A stretch of 7,157 nt of DNA, taken from positions 1 through 7,157 of the forward strand of contig JASICF010000421.1 of assembly GCA_030044775.1 (NCBI GenBank), read 5' to 3'. Positions 5,657-7,157 of the stretch are shown here, piece after piece. Numbering within the stretch: the stretch's first letter is position 1; each line of letters begins with the position of its first letter. The DNA comes from Candidatus Sulfotelmatobacter sp. (GTDB lineage: Bacteria; Acidobacteriota; Terriglobia; Terriglobales; Acidobacteriaceae). Both the position numbers and the translations under genes were made by a program. The notes under the pieces are model-generated. The model saw nothing but the letters and a program-made list of their open reading frames with translations. It was not told the DNA's origin and searched no databases.

Positions 5657-6775
5657 CTTCTTTTTCAGCTTCTTGGCGTCAGTGGCTTTGGCTGTCGCTA
5701 CCTCGACAGGCTTGGTTTCGTTGGGGCTGGCGCCGGAGTCAACGAAACCCTGTTTTATATCGATGTATGCGTCTTCTCGCAGCTTGGTGAGATAGGTGCG
5801 GAGCGCGGGCTGCAATTCCTGATAATAGAGAGCATCCTGGATCTTCGGCTCGATGTCTTTGAGTGGAGGAATGCCCGCCATCTGGTGGTTGGTGACTTTC
5901 AAAATCACATAGCCCTGTTTGGTGCGAATGACGTCCGTGACCTCGCCGGCTTTCATAGCAAAGGTTTTATCTTCCAGTTCCTTGGCCAGGGTGCCGCGTT
6001 TGAAAACTCCGAGATCGCCTCCCTGCGCGGCCGAGGGGCCATTCGAATTTTTTTTGGCAATGTCCTCAAAACTTGCTCCAGCGCGAATCTGCTGTAGAAG
6101 GTCATTGGCCTTAGCACTGGCGCTGTCGAGGGCGGCTTGATCCGACTGCGGGTCGGGCTGGGTTTTCGCTGCGTCAGGCGCGGAACCTGTAGCGTCCTGT
6201 GAAACGGCGGGTGCCGCCGCGATCTTGGGAGTGATGAGAATTTCGCTGAGCCGGATGGATTCGGGCTGCTCCAGTTCGTTTTTGTGCTCATCGTAAAACT
6301 TCTGTTCATCTTCTTTGCCGATGCTGAGGTGAGAGCCGACCTCTTCTCCGATCACCTTCTGGGTGATGATCTGGTTGCGCATGTTTTGCTTAAAGTCCTC
6401 GTACGAAATGCCCTGCGCGGTCGCGGCTTTCTCGAGATCCTCCATGGATTCCAGTTTCATGTCTTTGCGCATCTGATCGAGGCGCTTGATGAGGTCGGTG
6501 TCTCCCGTAATCCCGAGGTCTTTGCCTTTTTCCAGCAGAAGTTGCTGATCGATGAGGTCCCGGAGCACATCTTTCTCGCGCGTGGTGTAGACTGCATCCG
6601 CGTTCGCTGGATCCTGTTGCTTGACATCATCCCGTAATTGATCCTTGCTGCGGTCGAACTCCGAGCGGGTGATGATCTCGTTGTTTACGCGCGCAATAAT
6701 TTCTTCGACGACCTGTCCCGCGCAGAAAACCGGCAGACAGGCCAGGCCAACAAGAATCGCAAATAATTTTTTCAT
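5636..6775 (-). CDS. Secreted SurA/PrsA-like parvulin peptidyl-prolyl cis-trans isomerase
   Basis: Predicted periplasmic folding chaperone of 379 residues. Residues 1-20 look like a Sec signal peptide (MKK, then a hydrophobic run, probable cleavage near CAG/Q); neither cysteine sits in a good lipobox. A SurA-type N-terminal helical chaperone domain follows (about 22-165, beginning VVEEIIARVNNEIITRSEF). One parvulin domain runs from about 170 to 296, with GASFEDIAKK, AAQGGDLGVF and the closing QGYVILKV. The domain is split by an Ala/Pro/Asp/Gln-rich insert at about 184-220. SurA of E. coli has two parvulin domains, so this is a single-domain relative. The C-terminus is a Lys-rich KKLKKKKKLGIL. 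The frame is open to 6997, but ATG 6775 is chosen because the signal peptide starts there and the 74 upstream residues overlap the previous gene. No Shine-Dalgarno is evident. Confidence 0.9.
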   Translation of the reverse strand: MKKLFAILVGLACLPVFCAGQVVEEIIARVNNEIITRSEFDRSKDQLRDDVKQQDPANADAVYTTREKDVLRDLIDQQLLLEKGKDLGITGDTDLIKRLDQMRKDMKLESMEDLEKAATAQGISYEDFKQNMRNQIITQKVIGEEVGSHLSIGKEDEQKFYDEHKNELEQPESIRLSEILITPKIAAAPAVSQDATGSAPDAAKTQPDPQSDQAALDSASAKANDLLQQIRAGASFEDIAKKNSNGPSAAQGGDLGVFKRGTLAKELEDKTFAMKAGEVTDVIRTKQGYVILKVTNHQMAGIPPLKDIEPKIQDALYYQELQPALRTYLTKLREDAYIDIKQGFVDSGASPNETKPVEVATAKATDAKKLKKKKKLGIL

Positions 6776-6788
6776 AGAGTCGCAAAGC

Positions 6789-6802
6789 CGCCGAGCGCGG
6801 CG
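6789..6802. repeat. Short GC hairpin upstream of the parvulin start
   Basis: CGCCG and CGGCG form a 5-bp GC stem with a 4-nt loop, 13 nt upstream of the ATG at 6775, where a Shine-Dalgarno would be expected nearby. It may influence initiation; at this length it could also be chance in GC-rich DNA. Confidence 0.25.
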
Positions 6803-6893
6803 AAAGTATTGCCACATTCTACTACTTCTGGCGCAGTTGTCGCCGGCGAGCAGCGCACCGTTGGATGTAATTGCGGAGGCTGCTTTTGCCTGC

Positions 6894-6918
6894 TTGCGGT
6901 CGACTAACTCGACCGCAA
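6894..6918. terminator. Perfect 10-bp inverted repeat enclosing the phosphatase-like gene's stop
   Basis: TTGCGGTCGA (6894-6903) and TCGACCGCAA (6909-6918) are perfect inverted repeats around a 5-nt spacer. The TAG stop (6904-6906, minus strand) lies in the loop, and the right arm encodes the last residues of the protein. No T run follows on either strand, so it is not a classical intrinsic terminator. It may be a 3'-end stabilising hairpin, a factor-dependent terminator or a protein-binding palindrome. Confidence 0.45.
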
Positions 6919-7157
6919 CAACGCCAGCGCGGTCATATCCTCGGAAGTCAGCGGATCGCCAATGGGCTCGCCGGCCTCCCGCAGAATCGATGCGCATAAT
7001 GCCTGTGCGCTTGCGGAATGATCGGCGAGCAGAAGGTCCTTGGTTCGCTGCAGGCCGAATTCGGCGCCTTGTTCGGCGCTGTTCTTAGAGGCGCATTCCA
7101 CCACTCCGCGCGAAACCAGAAGAAGCGCGCCTCCCTTCTCGATACCCACGGTCGGAG
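6904..7157 (-). CDS. SpoIIE/PP2C-type serine phosphatase-like domain, C-terminal fragment
   Basis: The window holds only the last 84 codons; the gene continues past the right edge, so its start, N-terminal sensor domains and total length are unknown. The fragment fits the end of a PPM/SpoIIE (RsbU-like) catalytic domain: a hydrophobic strand plus turn, GGALLLVSRGVVECAS, an EFGLQR stretch matching the usual (E/Q)FG..R(L/V) motif, and the closing SEDMTALALLRSS, which corresponds to the family's DDxTxLVL strand. Such proteins dephosphorylate anti-sigma antagonists or related partners in partner-switching signalling. In this copy the aspartate normally preceding the Gly of the DG(V/I)xE motif is Arg (codon 7108-7110), so a metal ligand appears to be missing. 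It reads toward the parvulin gene, whose ATG is 128 bp downstream. Confidence 0.72.
   Translation of the reverse strand, partial: PTVGIEKGGALLLVSRGVVECASKNSAEQGAEFGLQRTKDLLLADHSASAQALCASILREAGEPIGDPLTSEDMTALALLRSS

Noticed and set aside
6776..6997. 74-codon upstream extension of the parvulin frame
   Set aside because: It would overlap the phosphatase-like gene on the same strand and bury the signal peptide that begins at the ATG at 6775.

Overview
The window is an ordinary housekeeping stretch of a moderately GC-rich, diderm-type bacterial chromosome. It most resembles a soil Acidobacteriota (Terriglobia-like) genome. The reasons are the character of the proteins (a 615-residue six-domain S1 with an acidic N-terminal extension, a HIT protein beginning MDYLWTPWRY, a dihydrolipoamide dehydrogenase with a GGTCLHVGC active site) and an intergenic palindrome of the 'TCATCCTGAGCGAAG...GAAGGATC' type, which I recall being scattered through such genomes. 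This assignment is inference from memory; no search was run.

Layout from left to right. Minus strand: lpdA (E3 of the 2-oxoacid dehydrogenase complexes) from 1414 down to the left edge, probably complete except for its stop codon. Then an untranslated gap (1415-1665) with a 7-bp palindrome, a candidate lpdA promoter and a REP-like terminator hairpin. Then rpsA (ribosomal protein S1) on the minus strand, 3513-1666. A 323-bp divergent region (3514-3836) carries a near-consensus sigma70 promoter that would give rpsA a leader of about 160 nt, plus two hairpins. On the plus strand a HIT-family nucleotide hydrolase/phosphorylase (3837-4319) ends 12 bp from the convergent end of a YhaM-like OB-fold/HD 3'-5' exoribonuclease (minus, 5480-4332). 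Further right on the minus strand lie a secreted SurA/PrsA-like parvulin peptidyl-prolyl isomerase (6775-5636) and the C-terminal end of a SpoIIE/PP2C-type phosphatase-like protein (7157-6904, cut by the window edge).

The minus-strand order phosphatase-like protein, parvulin, exoribonuclease is loosely co-directional (gaps 128 and 155 bp) and could be partly co-transcribed. rpsA followed by lpdA is also co-directional, but the REP-like hairpin and a separate candidate promoter lie between them. The genes cover central metabolism, translation initiation, nucleotide turnover, RNA decay and envelope protein folding, and do not form one pathway.

I found no mobile element, CRISPR array, tRNA, rRNA or recognisable new multi-gene system. 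The points most worth a second look are small: a phosphatase-like domain lacking the aspartate of its DG motif, a perfect 10-bp inverted repeat enclosing that gene's stop codon, the REP-like element, the long rpsA leader with its oddly placed Shine-Dalgarno, and a possibly leaderless HIT transcript.
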